A DNA stretch of 50,499 nucleotides from Chara braunii (taxonomy: Eukaryota > Streptophyta > Charophyceae > Charales > Characeae): NCBI GenBank assembly GCA_003427395.1, contig BFEA01000607.1, positions 810,584 through 861,082 of the forward strand, read 5' to 3'. Positions 1 through 10,245 of this stretch are shown here, one piece after another (positions within the stretch are counted from its first letter, which is position 1; the number at the start of each line of letters is the position of its first letter). A model generated the notes under the pieces. The model did no database searches. It saw nothing but the letters and a program-made list of their open reading frames with translations, and was not told the DNA's origin. The position numbers and the translations under genes were made by a program.

Positions 1-1530
1 TGAGTATCATTGCGAATTATTGTGCCAGTAGGGCACTCAGATTGAGTATCATTGCGATTTATTGTGCCAGCAGGCACTCAGATTGAGTATCATTGCCGAG
101 TTATTGTGCCAGCAAGCACCCAGATTGAGAATTATTGCCAGCAGGCTCTCAGATTGAGTATCTTCGCCAATTTACTATGCCAACAGGCACCCAGATTGAG
201 TACACTGATTTTGGTTTGCCAAGGGACACTCAAATCGGGTACACTGATTTTGCGATTGTGCGCACTCAAACTTGAGTGCGACATTGCGCCCTTATTTTGA
301 GAAAGCCAATGATGCATATGCGACTGTGCGCACTCAGATTTGAGTGCGACACTGCACTTATTATCTGAGGAAACCGTTTTAATGACGTTGAGTATATGCG
401 ACTGTGCGCACTCAGATTTGAATGCGACACTGCGCTCTTTATCTGAGAAACCCGCTTTGATGATTTTGAGTATGTGCGACAGTGGGCACTTTATCTATAA
501 ATTTGGCATGACGATTTTTGAACAGTGTGCACCCAATTTGAAAACTCAGCATTGATCATTGCGAGGAAGTGTAACTGTGTGCAATCGAATTTGAGTGTGC
601 CACTGCATGATCGATATGCAAAACTCGACTTTGATGATTTTGATTTTGTGCGACAGTGCGGACTCAATCTGTGGAATTTTGTTCAATCTGCGTATACTGC
701 TTCTGATGATTTTGAGTGCGCGCCCAGCCTCAGTTTGGCTATTTGAGTGCGCGCCCAGCCTCGGTTTGGCTGTTTGAGTGCGCGCCCAGCTTCAGTTTGG
801 CTGTTTGAGTGCGCGCCCAGCCTCAGTTTGGCTGTTAGAGTGCGCGCCTATGCGCGCCCAAGCTTGGCATTGCCGTTAGAGTGCGCGCCCAAGCTTGGCA
901 TTGCTGTTAGAGTGCACGCCCATGTGCGCCCAAGCTTGGCATTGCAGTTAGAGTGAGCGCCCATGCTCGCCAAAGCTTGGCATTGCTGTTAGAGTGCGCG
1001 CCCATACGCGCCCAAGCTTGGCACTGATGTTAGAGTGCGCGCCCATGCGCGCCCAAGCTTGACATTGCTGTTAGAGTGCGCGCCCATGCGCACCCAAGCT
1101 TGGCATTGTTGTCAGAGTGCGCACCCATGCGCGCCCAAGCTAGGCATTGATTGTTAGAGTGTGCGCCCGTGCGCGCCTAGCTTGGTAACGCTATATGAGC
1201 GTGTGTCCGTGTGCGCCCAAGCCCGGTATTGTTATATGAGCGTGCGCCCGTGTGTGCCTGAGCTCGGTATTGCTATATGATTGCGCGCCCATGGGCGCCC
1301 AAGCCAGATATTGTCATTTGAGTATGCGCTCACGTGCGCCCATGATCTGTATTGCTATTTGAGTGCGTGCCTATGCGTGCCCAGGCTCGGTATTGCAGCG
1401 AGAGTGCGCGCCCATGCGCGCCCGAGTTAGATATAGTCATTTGAGTGTGCGCCAATGCACGCCCACGCTTGGTATTACTCCATGAGTGCGCCCGGGCTCG
1501 AGTAGGCTATATGAGTGTGTGCTCTGATGA
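1..1530. repeat. 41-bp satellite inside the 5' LTR
   Basis: Tandem units of 41 bp in at least two subfamilies. One, at the left, is built on GCAGGCACTCAGATTGAG; the other, from about 700, is built on GTGCGCGCCCATGCGCGCC followed by AAGCTTGGCATTG. Units between are more diverged. ORFs read through it are by-products of the repeat. Confidence 0.85.
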
Positions 1531-1563
1531 TTCTAGATCGCATGTCCCGTTGATATGATGGTC

Positions 1564-1658
1564 GGGGACATGCGCCCAGCGAGTGTGATTAGTCTGGAGA
1601 ACATGACTAGATATCTCTAATGGTATGACTAGCCCCAACTCCCTCTTATATGATTTCT
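1564..1658. other. Block inverted relative to the other LTR
   Basis: This ~95-bp block reads as the reverse complement of 19319-19414 while both flanks align directly. In this copy GCATGTCCC (1540-1548) and GGGACATGC (1565-1573) form inverted repeats at the left junction. Confidence 0.8.
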
Positions 1659-1889
1659 TGCTGATCAGTCTCTGCATAAACGATATTCATATCAGACCCT
1701 GTGCAGGCGGTATTTTCCCTGCGCATATGATATAAGTGCAGTCCGGTTTGCACGCGCANNATTTTGCAACTGGCCTCTCCATAGATAATATTTTGATGAT
1801 NAGTNTCTCTCAGTGACAATACTTGCAGTTCAGTCCTCATGCTCTAGTCCACTTGCTGAAGAGACGTCCGTATGATGTTGCTATGATGA

Positions 1890-2115
1890 GCCGCTAAGTT
1901 GTTGCTGATCAGCCGGGCCCATTCAGGCGGGCCCCTATATCGAGTTGTTGCTGTTCAGCCGGACCCATTCAGGCGGGCCCCTATATCGAGTTGTTGCTAT
2001 TCATCCGGGCCCATTCAGGCGGCCCCCTATATCGAGTTGTTGCTGTTCAGCCGGGCCCATTCAGGCAGACCCTTGTATCGAGTTGATTGCTGGTTCAGCC
2101 AGGCCCATTCAGGCG
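1890..2115. repeat. 46-bp tandem repeat, about five units (5' LTR)
   Basis: Units of 46 bp containing CAGCCGGGCCCATTCAGGCG and CTATATCGAGTTG. The counterpart in the 3' LTR is at about 19660-19885. Confidence 0.85.
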
Positions 2116-2800
2116 GGNCTCTGTATTNAGTTGGTTGTTACCNGTTTGGCTGGAGGGTCTACTGAGGTGCTGTCCTCTCCGACCCCATNGAGTTGGGTTA
2201 TTTCCCTGGGCTATTGATATCCCCCTCATCTCCAGGACATCATTGCTCGNCACANCAGCTTACCAGGAGNATTCTATACTATTTTGCAGATTGGTNAAGC
2301 TGNCTTCTCAACGTGAGACAACCCCTACATGGGGTAAGCTGGTTGAGAAGTTCTGCTATCGACACATTGGGCATCAGAGTTTCGTCATCAGGGCCAATGC
2401 GTCTCCCACATCGAGATATACATTGGTGATCACTTATCATGTGAGAAAAGTCAGACAGGGAGTAAAGGGAACCCCCTAAGACCGGATTGCTGAGTATATC
2501 TTCCGCAGGGAGAGTTATTGGAGAGAGCACTGGTTACACGTGGTGTTTTCCCAGATCCCCTTTGCACTAGGTGGTGCTCTCTGTGACTTTGATCGCTGTA
2601 ATCCTAAACCGCTGAGCAGAGGTAGCAGCAGGAAAAAGAGGCGTAAAGACAGGAGGATCAGGAGCGAGGTGGCCAGATCCAGGATACCTATTTTCAACTG
2701 TCTACAGAGGTCAGAGACGGACGAGTCAGACCAAGGGCCTTGCTGTGTGAGCGTCGTTGATTTCGGGGACTATTTTGACTGGGATACTCACAGGGACTGA
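2087..2800 (+). pseudogene. LTR-encoded ORF 1, 5' copy, nonsense-interrupted
   Basis: Same reading frame as the 237-codon ORF in the 3' LTR (19856-20569), but a stop at 2477-2479 cuts it after about 130 codons. Direct comparison shows TAC in the 3' copy and TAA here, with neighbouring changes. After the stop the frame stays open to 2800, with an Arg/Lys-rich stretch followed by an acidic C-terminus. The N-terminal part runs through the 46-bp repeat and several ambiguous bases, so the true start is uncertain. No known domain recognised; a remote resemblance to the ORF array at 3965-6633 is discussed in the findings. Confidence 0.4.
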
Positions 2801-2939
2801 GCATGCTTGATTTGGAGCAGATCCAGAGCATTTTATGACACTGGCCACTAGAGCGAGACGCATGCGGAAGGCAGCTCTACGACGGGTTGCTTACCTCCTG
2901 GCACGATATTTGCTTTAGGGAGATTGATTTAGGCCATAC

Positions 2940-3390
2940 ATGTCAGGAGTACCCAAGTCAGAGGAGGTAGCCGGCCCTTCTAGAGGGAAGGGACCAGTCT
3001 CATATCTTGGGGATCGCTACAGTCATTTGGTGGGAGCGGTCTTCGTTATACAGGCTTTTAGGAAGCCTCTCTATGGAGACCGTTTTCTGGAGGTTTCATA
3101 CGACTACATCTACGACAAGGGGGCGGATTGAGATCTTGATCGATGCCACTGGCAGCATTTCCCTCGCTGAGGAGCTGTACCTTCGGAACGTTGCGGACGG
3201 AGAGATGACCAGATGTATGGCATATATCAGCAAGATCGATTCCACGACATCCTTTGACATCAGCTACTTGGTCCCTGAGTCGATGGCCACTCAGGTTTTC
3301 AATGACGAGGAGGACCAGCGTGTACCAGATATGGAGTCCCAGGCAGTCGAGCCCACTCATGAGGGGGTACCGCTTGTCATTAATGATTGA
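2940..3390 (+). pseudogene. LTR-encoded ORF 2, 5' copy
   Basis: Starts at ATG 2940 and reads to 3131 in one frame (contains DRFLEVSYDYIYDKGAD). The continuation with protein-like composition lies in a second frame from about 3120 to 3390 (ending DMESQAVEPTHEGVPLVIND). This is best explained by one frameshift near 3120. The same two-frame structure is present in the 3' LTR, so the break predates the insertion or marks an overlap. No family recognised. Confidence 0.35.
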
Positions 3391-3805
3391 GGCTTGTATC
3401 TTTTAGTCACTGAGATGTACTATGGCATTATTATGATTTACCAGTGACTGCAGCCCCTTCTTTATGGCTGCTTCCTCCATTCTTTGTGTACTATTCTTCA
3501 GTCTCGTGTCTCTAGTCATGCTCTTGCAGAGTCTGGTTTCTGGTCTTTTCGTCCTCTCAGTGTCATCTGTTTTATGATGTATGCCCTGTGATGCATGAAA
3601 CACTTATGCATGAGGTAAGAAGTTATCTATCACTCCTTATCATAACAGGTTGCACTCAAGGCTACTTGAAGGACTCCTGGATGATAGGGACTTCGGTGAC
3701 CTTGAGTCTAACCTTTATACGGGGTCAAGTGCAGGCGATAAAACTGAACGCCTCACTTTAAGCCGTGTCGCCGCTGGCAGGAGGGATAATTCTAAGAGCG
3801 GACCT

Positions 3806-3823
3806 TGGTCACAATATTCAGTG
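3806..3823 (+). promoter_or_regulatory. Candidate primer binding site
   Basis: TGGTCACAATATTCAG begins 11 bases after the LTR end and starts with the TGG expected for pairing with a tRNA CCA end. I could not match the rest to a particular tRNA, so this is positional inference. Confidence 0.25.
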
Positions 3824-3964
3824 ACTAGGTAACAATCTAATATGTCGTACAAGGTCTGGCTCAGGTCAGAAAGACTAATTGGCTGACTGAGACGTGCTAG
3901 CAAGGGTTTGGAATTTGTTTTCTGGACCCTTCGCTTGACAAGTCTATAAGTCAGAAACTAGACG

Positions 3965-4357
3965 ATGACTGAAGAGTATAATGTCCTAGAAGCCCTAACT
4001 CGCGTCACCTGCGGTGGTGCTTTCCCTTATATGTTTGTCAAATGCATTACTTATGTGAAAAGTACAACGACTGTGCATGTGCTTGTCTCAAGATTCCTCG
4101 ACAACGATGATTATGATATTCGACCCTACGTCCTAGAAGGGGTTGATCGGGACTCTAGTTTGTTTACGAACTAGGATGTCATAGTGGGGTGTGTCGAAGC
4201 CGAGAGGGATCATTTGAGACATCAAGGGATAGAAGCGAGTTGGAGCTTACTGCCTAGGATTTATAAGAAGATTCCTACCCCGACAATAGCCAAAGGATTC
4301 TATGATGGTGGGAACTGGCAACCAATCATCAATGCAGCGTTCAGAAGGCAAAGCTAG
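3965..4357 (+). pseudogene. Array ORF 1 (GGAFPY family), one in-frame amber
   Basis: First of five related ORFs between the 5' LTR and gag. ATG 3965, TAG at 4172-4174, then the same frame remains open to 4357 (130 codons). Features shared with its neighbours: CGGAFPY near residue 17, a VLVSRFLDNDDYDIRPY block at about residues 39-55, a Trp near residue 90, and FYDGGNWQPIINA close to the C-terminus. No known domain recognised. The sharing of motifs on both sides of the stop shows the two halves are one protein. Confidence 0.6.
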
Positions 4358-4367
4358 TAGGCAGCCC

Positions 4368-4760
4368 ATGTCGGCAGTAACTAGAGCGATAGAGGCACTG
4401 ACCAAGATCAGTGCTGGCGGTGCTTTTCCATACATCATTGAGAGGTGTGTGACTTGTGAGCACGACTCGGTGATCTTGTACGTCCTTGTAGTCCGTTTCC
4501 TTGATACAAATGAGTATGATGTAAGACCATACATATCTGCTGGAACAAGGAGAGAGATTGACTATGAGGCATGTTGGGTAGTTGTTGCTGAGTATATCCT
4601 AGATGAAAGGTTGTTGTTGAAACAACAAGGAAAGAAAGTGACGTGGAGTGTCCTACCTAGAGAGTTCGAGAGGTTCCCAAACCCTCCTGTGCCTGCGAGT
4701 TTCTGCGACGGGAAGGACTGGGAACCAATCCTCAACGCGGTATTAAGGGATCGAGTGTAG
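4368..4760 (+). CDS. Array ORF 2 (GGAFPY family), intact
   Basis: The best-preserved array member: ATG 4368 to TAG 4760, 130 codons, no internal stop. An upstream ATG at 4302 is in frame but lies over the end of ORF 1, so 4368 is preferred because it aligns with the start of ORF 1. Motif order: GGAFPY, then YVLVVRFLDTNEYDVRPY, then VVAEYI, VTWSVLPREFERFPNPP and FCDGKDWEPILNAVLRD. Small, mixed alpha/beta composition, no signal peptide or membrane segment. Function unknown. Its neighbours are ORF 1 (11 bases upstream) and an unrelated small ORF at 4767. Confidence 0.6.
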   Translation: MSAVTRAIEALTKISAGGAFPYIIERCVTCEHDSVILYVLVVRFLDTNEYDVRPYISAGTRREIDYEACWVVVAEYILDERLLLKQQGKKVTWSVLPREFERFPNPPVPASFCDGKDWEPILNAVLRDRV

Positions 4761-4766
4761 TGAGCT

Positions 4767-5102
4767 ATGCCGATCGATGTCTACACTCCTGACGATGACG
4801 AGAGCTTTTGTTTTGAGGTCTATCTAGACGAACAGCAAGCGACTGTCATCGAGGTTGTGAGAGAATGCGATACTAGACTAGGTAGGCACGACGAGATTGG
4901 CATGGTAGAGCACTACCTTGAGCCTATGCGAGCAACTGCTTTTAGAGCAATTACGGGTCAGACTAAGATTAGGCATCTGCTAGATTGCAAGAGTTCGGAT
5001 GACAGGAGAGTGATGCTACATGCGAGGGATGAGACCATCCTATCTAAACAGCGTCCTGCGGGTAGTCTGGCTAGAGGCACTAGAGGCAGCCCAAGGCAAT
5101 GA
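4767..5102 (+). CDS. Small ORF inside the array, unknown
   Basis: 111 codons, ATG 4767 to TGA 5102, overlapping the next array member by four bases. Acidic N-terminus (YTPDDDESFCFEVYLDEQQ), no GGAFPY or DGKDWEPI motif, so it is not a full array paralog. The tail of array ORF 3 (DGFFFEF, near 5590) vaguely resembles its FCFEVYLDEQ stretch, so it may be a second repeated module. Function unknown. Confidence 0.35.
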   Translation: MPIDVYTPDDDESFCFEVYLDEQQATVIEVVRECDTRLGRHDEIGMVEHYLEPMRATAFRAITGQTKIRHLLDCKSSDDRRVMLHARDETILSKQRPAGSLARGTRGSPRQ

Positions 5103-5623
5103 TACTGGAATGCGAAAACTTTATGTCAATTGCGACTGTGACCATTAGTAAAAGATGGTTAGACAAAGTAATTGAGACCAACAGTCCGTTCGAGATATTG
5201 AGACACGACGTCTGTAATGGAGGGCGTTTAGTATTCTATGTTCCAGTGGTTAGATTTTTCAAGACTGACGAGCTTGACGTGAACGTTTATGCTCAGGAAG
5301 GAATAAAAGAGGAGGAAGGCTATTTAGAGTGTCTGAGGAAAGAGTACATTCACTTTTCAAGGGTAAGGGAACTACTTCGAAGCTTGCATGAGAGAGTGAC
5401 TTGGGGAAAACGAGTCAGACAATTTGAAAGACTCCCTAGTTTTCTGACTACGGATAACTTCACTGACAGGAGAGACTGGGCACCTCTTCTAGAAATTATT
5501 GCCGTGATTGGTAAAGCAAGAGAGAATGACCTAGTCATGCGACGAAAGACGCTGTTTCTTGAGACCTTTGTGCGTAGGTTTGAAGTTCAAGACGGATTTT
5601 TTTTTGAGTTTTCCCTTACTTGA
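5099..5623 (+). CDS. Array ORF 3 (diverged GGAFPY family)
   Basis: 174 codons. ATG 5126 is in frame and aligns better with the starts of the other members than ATG 5099. It lacks the exact GGAFPY but keeps VFYVPVVRFFKTDELDVNVY, then VTWGKRVRQFERLPSF, then NFTDRRDWAPLLEI, in the positions expected for the family. The last ~35 residues are extra and end after a run of eight T (5598-5605) that may be a frameshift site. Function unknown. Confidence 0.5.
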   Translation: MILECENFMSIATVTISKRWLDKVIETNSPFEILRHDVCNGGRLVFYVPVVRFFKTDELDVNVYAQEGIKEEEGYLECLRKEYIHFSRVRELLRSLHERVTWGKRVRQFERLPSFLTTDNFTDRRDWAPLLEIIAVIGKARENDLVMRRKTLFLETFVRRFEVQDGFFFEFSLT

Positions 5624-5642
5624 CAATGGAAAGGAGTGTGTT

Positions 5643-6146
5643 ATGGCTGAGGGGCATGTTAGTTTCCTAGGAAGCAAGCATACTTGGGAGAAGGCTGAAG
5701 GAAAAGAATTACCAGACATTAATTATTTGGTTATCTCACGCCTACTCCGGGATCTAATGCCCTTCACGGTAGGAGGGGCGTTTCCTTATGAGATTGATAG
5801 ATACACTGTTTTAGCTATACCTGAAGCAGAGGAGAAAGTGTATGTGTTAGTAACCCGCTTCCTAGAGACCGATGAGTACGACGTGCGAATATACACTCCA
5901 GTGACTAGGAAGGTCTGGCGGCGGTATACTTGGTGTCACGAGTGAGCACTCAACCACGTCTGCAAATACAGAACTGAACTCAAGAAGGAAGGTAAGAAAA
6001 TTACCTGGAGTGTGGAGCCAACTGAGTATGAGAATTTTCCAAGTTCTCCTATATCGAATAGTTTCGTCAACGGTGAGGACTGAGAGTCTATCCTCAATGC
6101 TGTTTTGAGAGATAGGAAGTGGACCAGTGTCAACATTGACGATTAA
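5643..6146 (+). pseudogene. Array ORF 4 (GGAFPY family), two in-frame TGA
   Basis: ATG 5643; TGA at 5943-5945 and 6084-6086; same frame open to TAA 6146 (167 codons). It carries VGGAFPYEIDRY, YVLVTRFLETDEYDVRIY, ITWSVEPTEYENFP and SFVNGED*ESILNAVLRDR. The second TGA sits exactly where the other members have Trp (DGKDWEPI), so it is very probably TGG to TGA. The first may be a Trp too. The N-terminal extension of ~35 residues is specific to this member. Confidence 0.6.
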
Positions 6147-6229
6147 GGTCGAAAGACTTAGTAGGCTCTGGCTGGGATTAGACGGATCGAAGATAAAGAT
6201 GGATCATGGGGGTTGCTAAGGACTAGGCA

Positions 6230-6633
6230 ATGTCTGGATACTGCCCAAGGATTACGGCGACAATAGACGCCTTAGTTCCTTTTAACAGTAGAGGAGTTTT
6301 TCCCTACAAGATAGAGCGCTGCATATCCCTGCAGGAGAAGCATGCACCTGGGAAGGCGTATGTCCTTGTAGTGAATACGATATCCGACCCTATGTTCCCT
6401 TATTGAGAGAGAAAAGGACAGATCGTGAGTCTCTTCGAAGTTGGATTAGTAATATAGTTAACCAAAAGAAGAGGGAATTAGAAAGAAAAAGGACAAGAGT
6501 AGTTAGTGACTTAACACCAATTGTGTTTGATAGGTTCCCTGAGCCCCATCTGCTCGGAAGTTTTACTGACGGCAAGAACTGGGAACCAATTTTAAACGCA
6601 ATCGTAAGAGAGAAAAGGTTCAGGAAGAAGTAG
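6230..6633 (+). pseudogene. Array ORF 5 (GGAFPY family), frameshifted
   Basis: ATG 6230 gives SRGVFPYKIERC and YVLVV, then the frame is lost at about 6372. The other frame continues with EYDIRPY and ends SFTDGKNWEPILNAIVREK at 6633. Compared with ORF 2, the RFLDT segment between YVLVV and NEYDVRPY is missing, so a short deletion caused the shift. It lies 25 bases before gag. Confidence 0.55.
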
Positions 6634-6658
6634 AAGCGTAATCAGAAAACTAGACAGG

Positions 6659-7627
6659 ATGGTCAAAGGACCGAACGCACGACAGAGCCGTGCTAGTTCC
6701 TCTGCTGGGGATGAAGAAGTGACCACTACCGTGGTTCTTCGAGAGATGTTGAACCGAATAGAGGCTATGAAGACTGGGATGAACACTATGAATGTCCGTC
6801 TAGACCTTCCAAGAGCTAAGGTACCTCCTGAGAACATACCCTGCTTTGATGAAACCAAAGTTAGGGAGTTCCTGAAAGACTATGATGTCTTCGGTATAAG
6901 CCATGGTTGGTTGGATAAACAGAAGTTGAAAGCTCTGCTAGCGTATATCGAACCTAAGATGAGAGTGTCGGTAACGAAGACGACACAAGGGCTAACGACA
7001 TGGACGGACGTAAGGCAAACGATGTTGGAAGAGTACGCTAAGTATGACGTCCCAACAACCATGCAAAATTTGTTGGATGTACGACGCTCCAAGTACGCTA
7101 CCCTCGATCAATTTCTAAAAGATTTTGAGCGGGTTGTGTGGAGAGTACCCTTCCTAGATGAAGCCCAGAAGTGTCATGTCCAGCTAACTAATTTTGCAGA
7201 GGATGAAAGAAAGGGTGTGGTAAGTCGTGCTGCCCATTACCCTCTGAAATGGGATGAAGTGGTTGAGATGGTCCGAGAGCTACCTTCGGTGTCAAACCGG
7301 AAATGGTCTCTGGAACAGATGAAAACAATCACTAGTGCAAGAGAATGAAATGTTGAGGCAGCTACGGGAGGAAACTTGAAGGCCGAGAAGATCCTTGGTC
7401 TTCTTGTTAAGCTTGGTAGCTTCGAGAAGTCAACCCTTCCTGCCCCAGCAACTCAAGCACTTGTTGGAGCTGAAAAAGGTAAGGAAAAAAGAAAGAAGGA
7501 GAGACAAAAGGAAGAGAGTGAGAGTGAGAGCGAGAGTAGTGATGATAACACTAGGCGAAGGAGAAAAGAGAGACAAAAGAAGAAGCGCGGCCGGGATTCA
7601 AAGAAAGATAATAAGAGACGAGATTGA
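6659..7627 (+). pseudogene. gag: Gag (capsid region and basic linker), broken
   Basis: ATG 6659 opens a 229-codon ORF resembling the retrotransposon gag family: a PCFDETKVREFLKDYD entry to the capsid-like helical region, YIEPKMR, then LDQFLKDFERV and a C-terminal coiled-coil. The frame stops at 7346-7348. About 15 codons of coiled-coil (NEMLRQLREE) lie in the +1 frame, then the original frame resumes at about 7376 with a Ser/Glu and Arg/Lys-rich linker up to TGA 7625-7627. Two compensating frameshifts plus one nonsense change explain this. The same frame continues into the zinc knuckle and protease region. Confidence 0.75.
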
Positions 7628-7630
7628 CAA

Positions 7631-8617
7631 ATGAGAGATGACCCCTTCCGATGTTATTATTGTGACGAGGAAGACCATACTATAACTCGGTGTCCTATAC
7701 TAGAGAAGAAACTCGAAGAAGGGGTTGTCAAGAAGAATGCCAATGGGAACGTCTGTGATGCCAATTGGAACAAGATAGATTTTCGAGTCAAAGGAGGGAT
7801 GCGAGCAATTATCCTAGAACAGGCTAGGTCAAATAAGGATAAAAAGAAGAAGACTAGAGTTAACTTTATCACCTTTGTGGCTCGAGACGACAATCCTGGA
7901 AGTCAAAGTCTGAATGTATCTCATATCAGTCAAAAGGAGGTCGAAGAGAAAAAGCGAGAAAAGACTCAAAGAGAGCTAGACCAGCTGATTGATGGGACCA
8001 AGGACCTAGTGAAAGAAGGAAAAAGGAAGGAAGCTATTGGGAAGAAGAGAAAGGTGGTTTTGAGATCCGAGACCGAGGGAGGGATCTCGATAGATGAAGC
8101 AGTAAAGAAATTACTCGAGGAGACCGAGATCACCCTATCCTGGAAAAAAACAGAAGCCTTGGTACCCAAGTTTAGGGAAGAACTTAAGAAGATGGTTGAA
8201 AGACGAAAGGTGGAAATTAATAGTCTAAGATTCTTCCCTCAGCATGTGGAAAGGGCCCCGCCTGGTACCAAGATGAGGTTTGGCAACATGTCGTGCGGAT
8301 ATTTGAATATCTCCGTAAACGATGTGAAAGTCAGAGCTCTAGTGGACTCTGAGGCCGAGATGGTGCTCATGTCCTCGACCACAATGAGATCATGTGGGTT
8401 CGGGATAGACAAAAAGGTCAATCATCTGCTTTCCAATATAGCTGGATTTCTGCCATTCAAAGGTTTTATTGATGATTTGTCTATTCGAATTGGGACTTTA
8501 CGGGCCGAGATCCTATTTTTTGTGGTCCCCAACTTGGATCATGATTGCATTCCCGGAGCCCCTTTCTTACACAGAATGGAGGTTTGTGCGTTCTTTAGCT
8601 ATGATGGGGCAACCTGA
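7631..8617 (+). pseudogene. Gag zinc knuckle and retropepsin-like protease
   Basis: Continues the gag frame after the TGA at 7625. A CCHC knuckle, CYYCDEEDHTITRC (C-x2-C-x4-H-x4-C), lies at about 7651-7692, followed by a long charged region. The aspartic protease domain spans about 8280-8600: VRALVDSEAEMV is the active-site position, where the retropepsin D-S/T-G triad reads D-S-E, so Gly is lost. The later CIPGAPFLHRM resembles the conserved I-L-G-x-P-F block. The Gly to Glu change probably inactivates the protease. The ORF ends at TGA 8617, and the link to RT is broken. Confidence 0.7.
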
Positions 8618-8659
8618 CTCTCTCTCCAGGATCCTAATAATGGTCAAGAACAGACTTTT

Positions 8660-9003
8660 GTGATAAGTGACAAACATCATCCTTGTCATCAACGACATGT
8701 CAATTCTCTAAAGCATGAAGAATCTGACAAGTTGATTAAGGAGGTAAGAGCAAAGCTAAAAGAAAGTGGAATAATAGACAAGAAAACGACGATTAGAGTG
8801 AATGATATTGGGAAGATGCTCAAACTCCTGGATAAAAAAAAGGAGTTGGGCGACAAGAGAGAGATAAAAGGATTCAAGGATGCTGTGAGGGCAGCAAAAG
8901 CTCGCACGATGCAACTCACCTTTTCTTTAACTGGTCCTTTTTTAGGAAAATAGTCACCGGGTCCAAGAGGAAGTATAAGCGCAAGGGCGTTAGGAAGAAT
9001 CCG
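8660..9003 (+). pseudogene. Pol spacer between protease and RT
   Basis: An open stretch at 8660-8953 encodes a Lys/Glu-rich, predicted helical segment, followed by stops and a shift into the RT frame at about 9004. This is the expected place for a protease-RT connection; no motif is recognised. Confidence 0.35.
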
Positions 9004-10245
9004 GTGGCAGTCTTGATAGAAAAGGACTATAATGAAGCATTAGAGAAGGAAAGAGAGATAATTAAAGGGTTAAGAGAGACTGTATTAAAAGGAGGAAGGA
9101 TTACCCTAGAGAGGTTCAAGATAATGAAGGTAGGAGCCGATGACTTCCTCCTGCCAGTTGAGAGAAATTTCCTATGTGAATTATGTCAGAAGTACAAAGG
9201 TGCCTTTTTCTTTAATGATGAGGAGAGGGGACGAATGGACGTTGATATGATCAAGATGATTAAGATCTGGACCGTTCCTCACATGCCTTAGAGTGATAGA
9301 CCCACAAAGTATGCCCAAAAAGAAGAAAAGGAGGCAATGAAGTACATAAACCAGAAGATCGTCTCCATTGTTGCAGAACCAGTGGATGGTGCTTATGCCA
9401 ATCACTAGTTTTGTTTCTGAAAGCCAGAAGGAGGTATGCGTTGGATACAAAACTTGCATAAGCTGAACTCGGTAACTGTTCGCGACACGGGTAGCCTACC
9501 GAACGTAGATTTGTTGACTGAGTCTTTCGCTGGAAGGAGCATTTACTCCCTAGTGGACTTATACTCCGGCTATGACTAGTTCCCCATAGATCCTACTAGT
9601 CGACCTATGACCGTCATGCACATGCCTAGAGGCCTCCTACAAATGTGTGTGATGCCTCAAGGGTGGACGAATGGGGTCGCGATTGTCCAACGAGATATGT
9701 TGAAGGTCATGGAGGACATATGCCCAGAAGTCACGTTCCCATACATCGATGACAATCCGGTTAAAGGACCGAAGGAAAAGGATGAGACCTTAGTGGATGG
9801 TCGAGTTAGGCGATTTGCGTGGGAACATGCTCAGGGAGTGGCGAAAGTACAAGAAAGGTTGTTTAAGTACAATCTAACAGCTAGTGGACCGAAATCACTA
9901 CTGTTCCAAAGAGAGGTAACGATCTTGGGTTTCAGGTGCTTCCTGGAAGGGAGAAGCCTCGATCCTAAGAAGGTGGATAAAATTCTGAACTGACCTATGC
10001 CTCTAAGGATGGTTGGGGAAGTAAGGAGTTTCCTAGGGGTCTGCAGTTTCTGGCGGATCTTCATTCCCGGATTTGCCAAGATAGCCGAACCCCTTAGAGA
10101 AATGGTGCGACAAGGAGTTAGCTTAGAGTGGTCTGACCAAAGAGAGAAGGCTGCGCGGACGTTTCAAGATAAGTTAAGAGATGGCGGGGTCGTACTAGGA
10201 GTACCCTACTTCGACGATAAAAGGGAGATGGCCCTTCATCATTGA
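9004..10245 (+). pseudogene. pol: Reverse transcriptase, YIDD retained
   Basis: One reading frame from 9004 to 10245 with stops at 9289, 9406, 9418, 9580 and 9991. RT blocks in order: KPEGGMRWIQNLHKLN (about 9421-9468), the motif A region YSLVDLYSGYD*FPID (9547-9594, catalytic Asp present, the stop sitting where Gln is normal), MPQGWTNG (motif B, about 9652), FPYIDD (motif C, both Asp present, about 9739), ILGF and then SFLGVCSFWR.FI (thumb/connection). The stop at 9991 sits where Ty3/gypsy RTs have Trp before P. The frame is lost at about 10225 and RNase H continues in +1. Clearly inactive as encoded. Confidence 0.85.

Larger units (their letters stand above)
1..3795 (+). repeat. 5' LTR copy (3' part only)
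   Basis: Matches 17744-21564 almost end to end. It contains a 41-bp satellite (1 to about 1530), a 46-bp repeat (about 1890-2115) and two ORFs (2087-2800, 2940-3390). From about 420 to 2450 it is practically identical to the other copy apart from one inverted block (1564-1658). From 2455 to 3795 single-base differences are frequent. The shared sequence ends at TTCTAA (3790-3795). Confidence 0.85.

Noticed and set aside
700-1500. CRISPR-like regular repeats
   Set aside because: Units are contiguous 41-bp monomers without spacers, in a eukaryotic retroelement.
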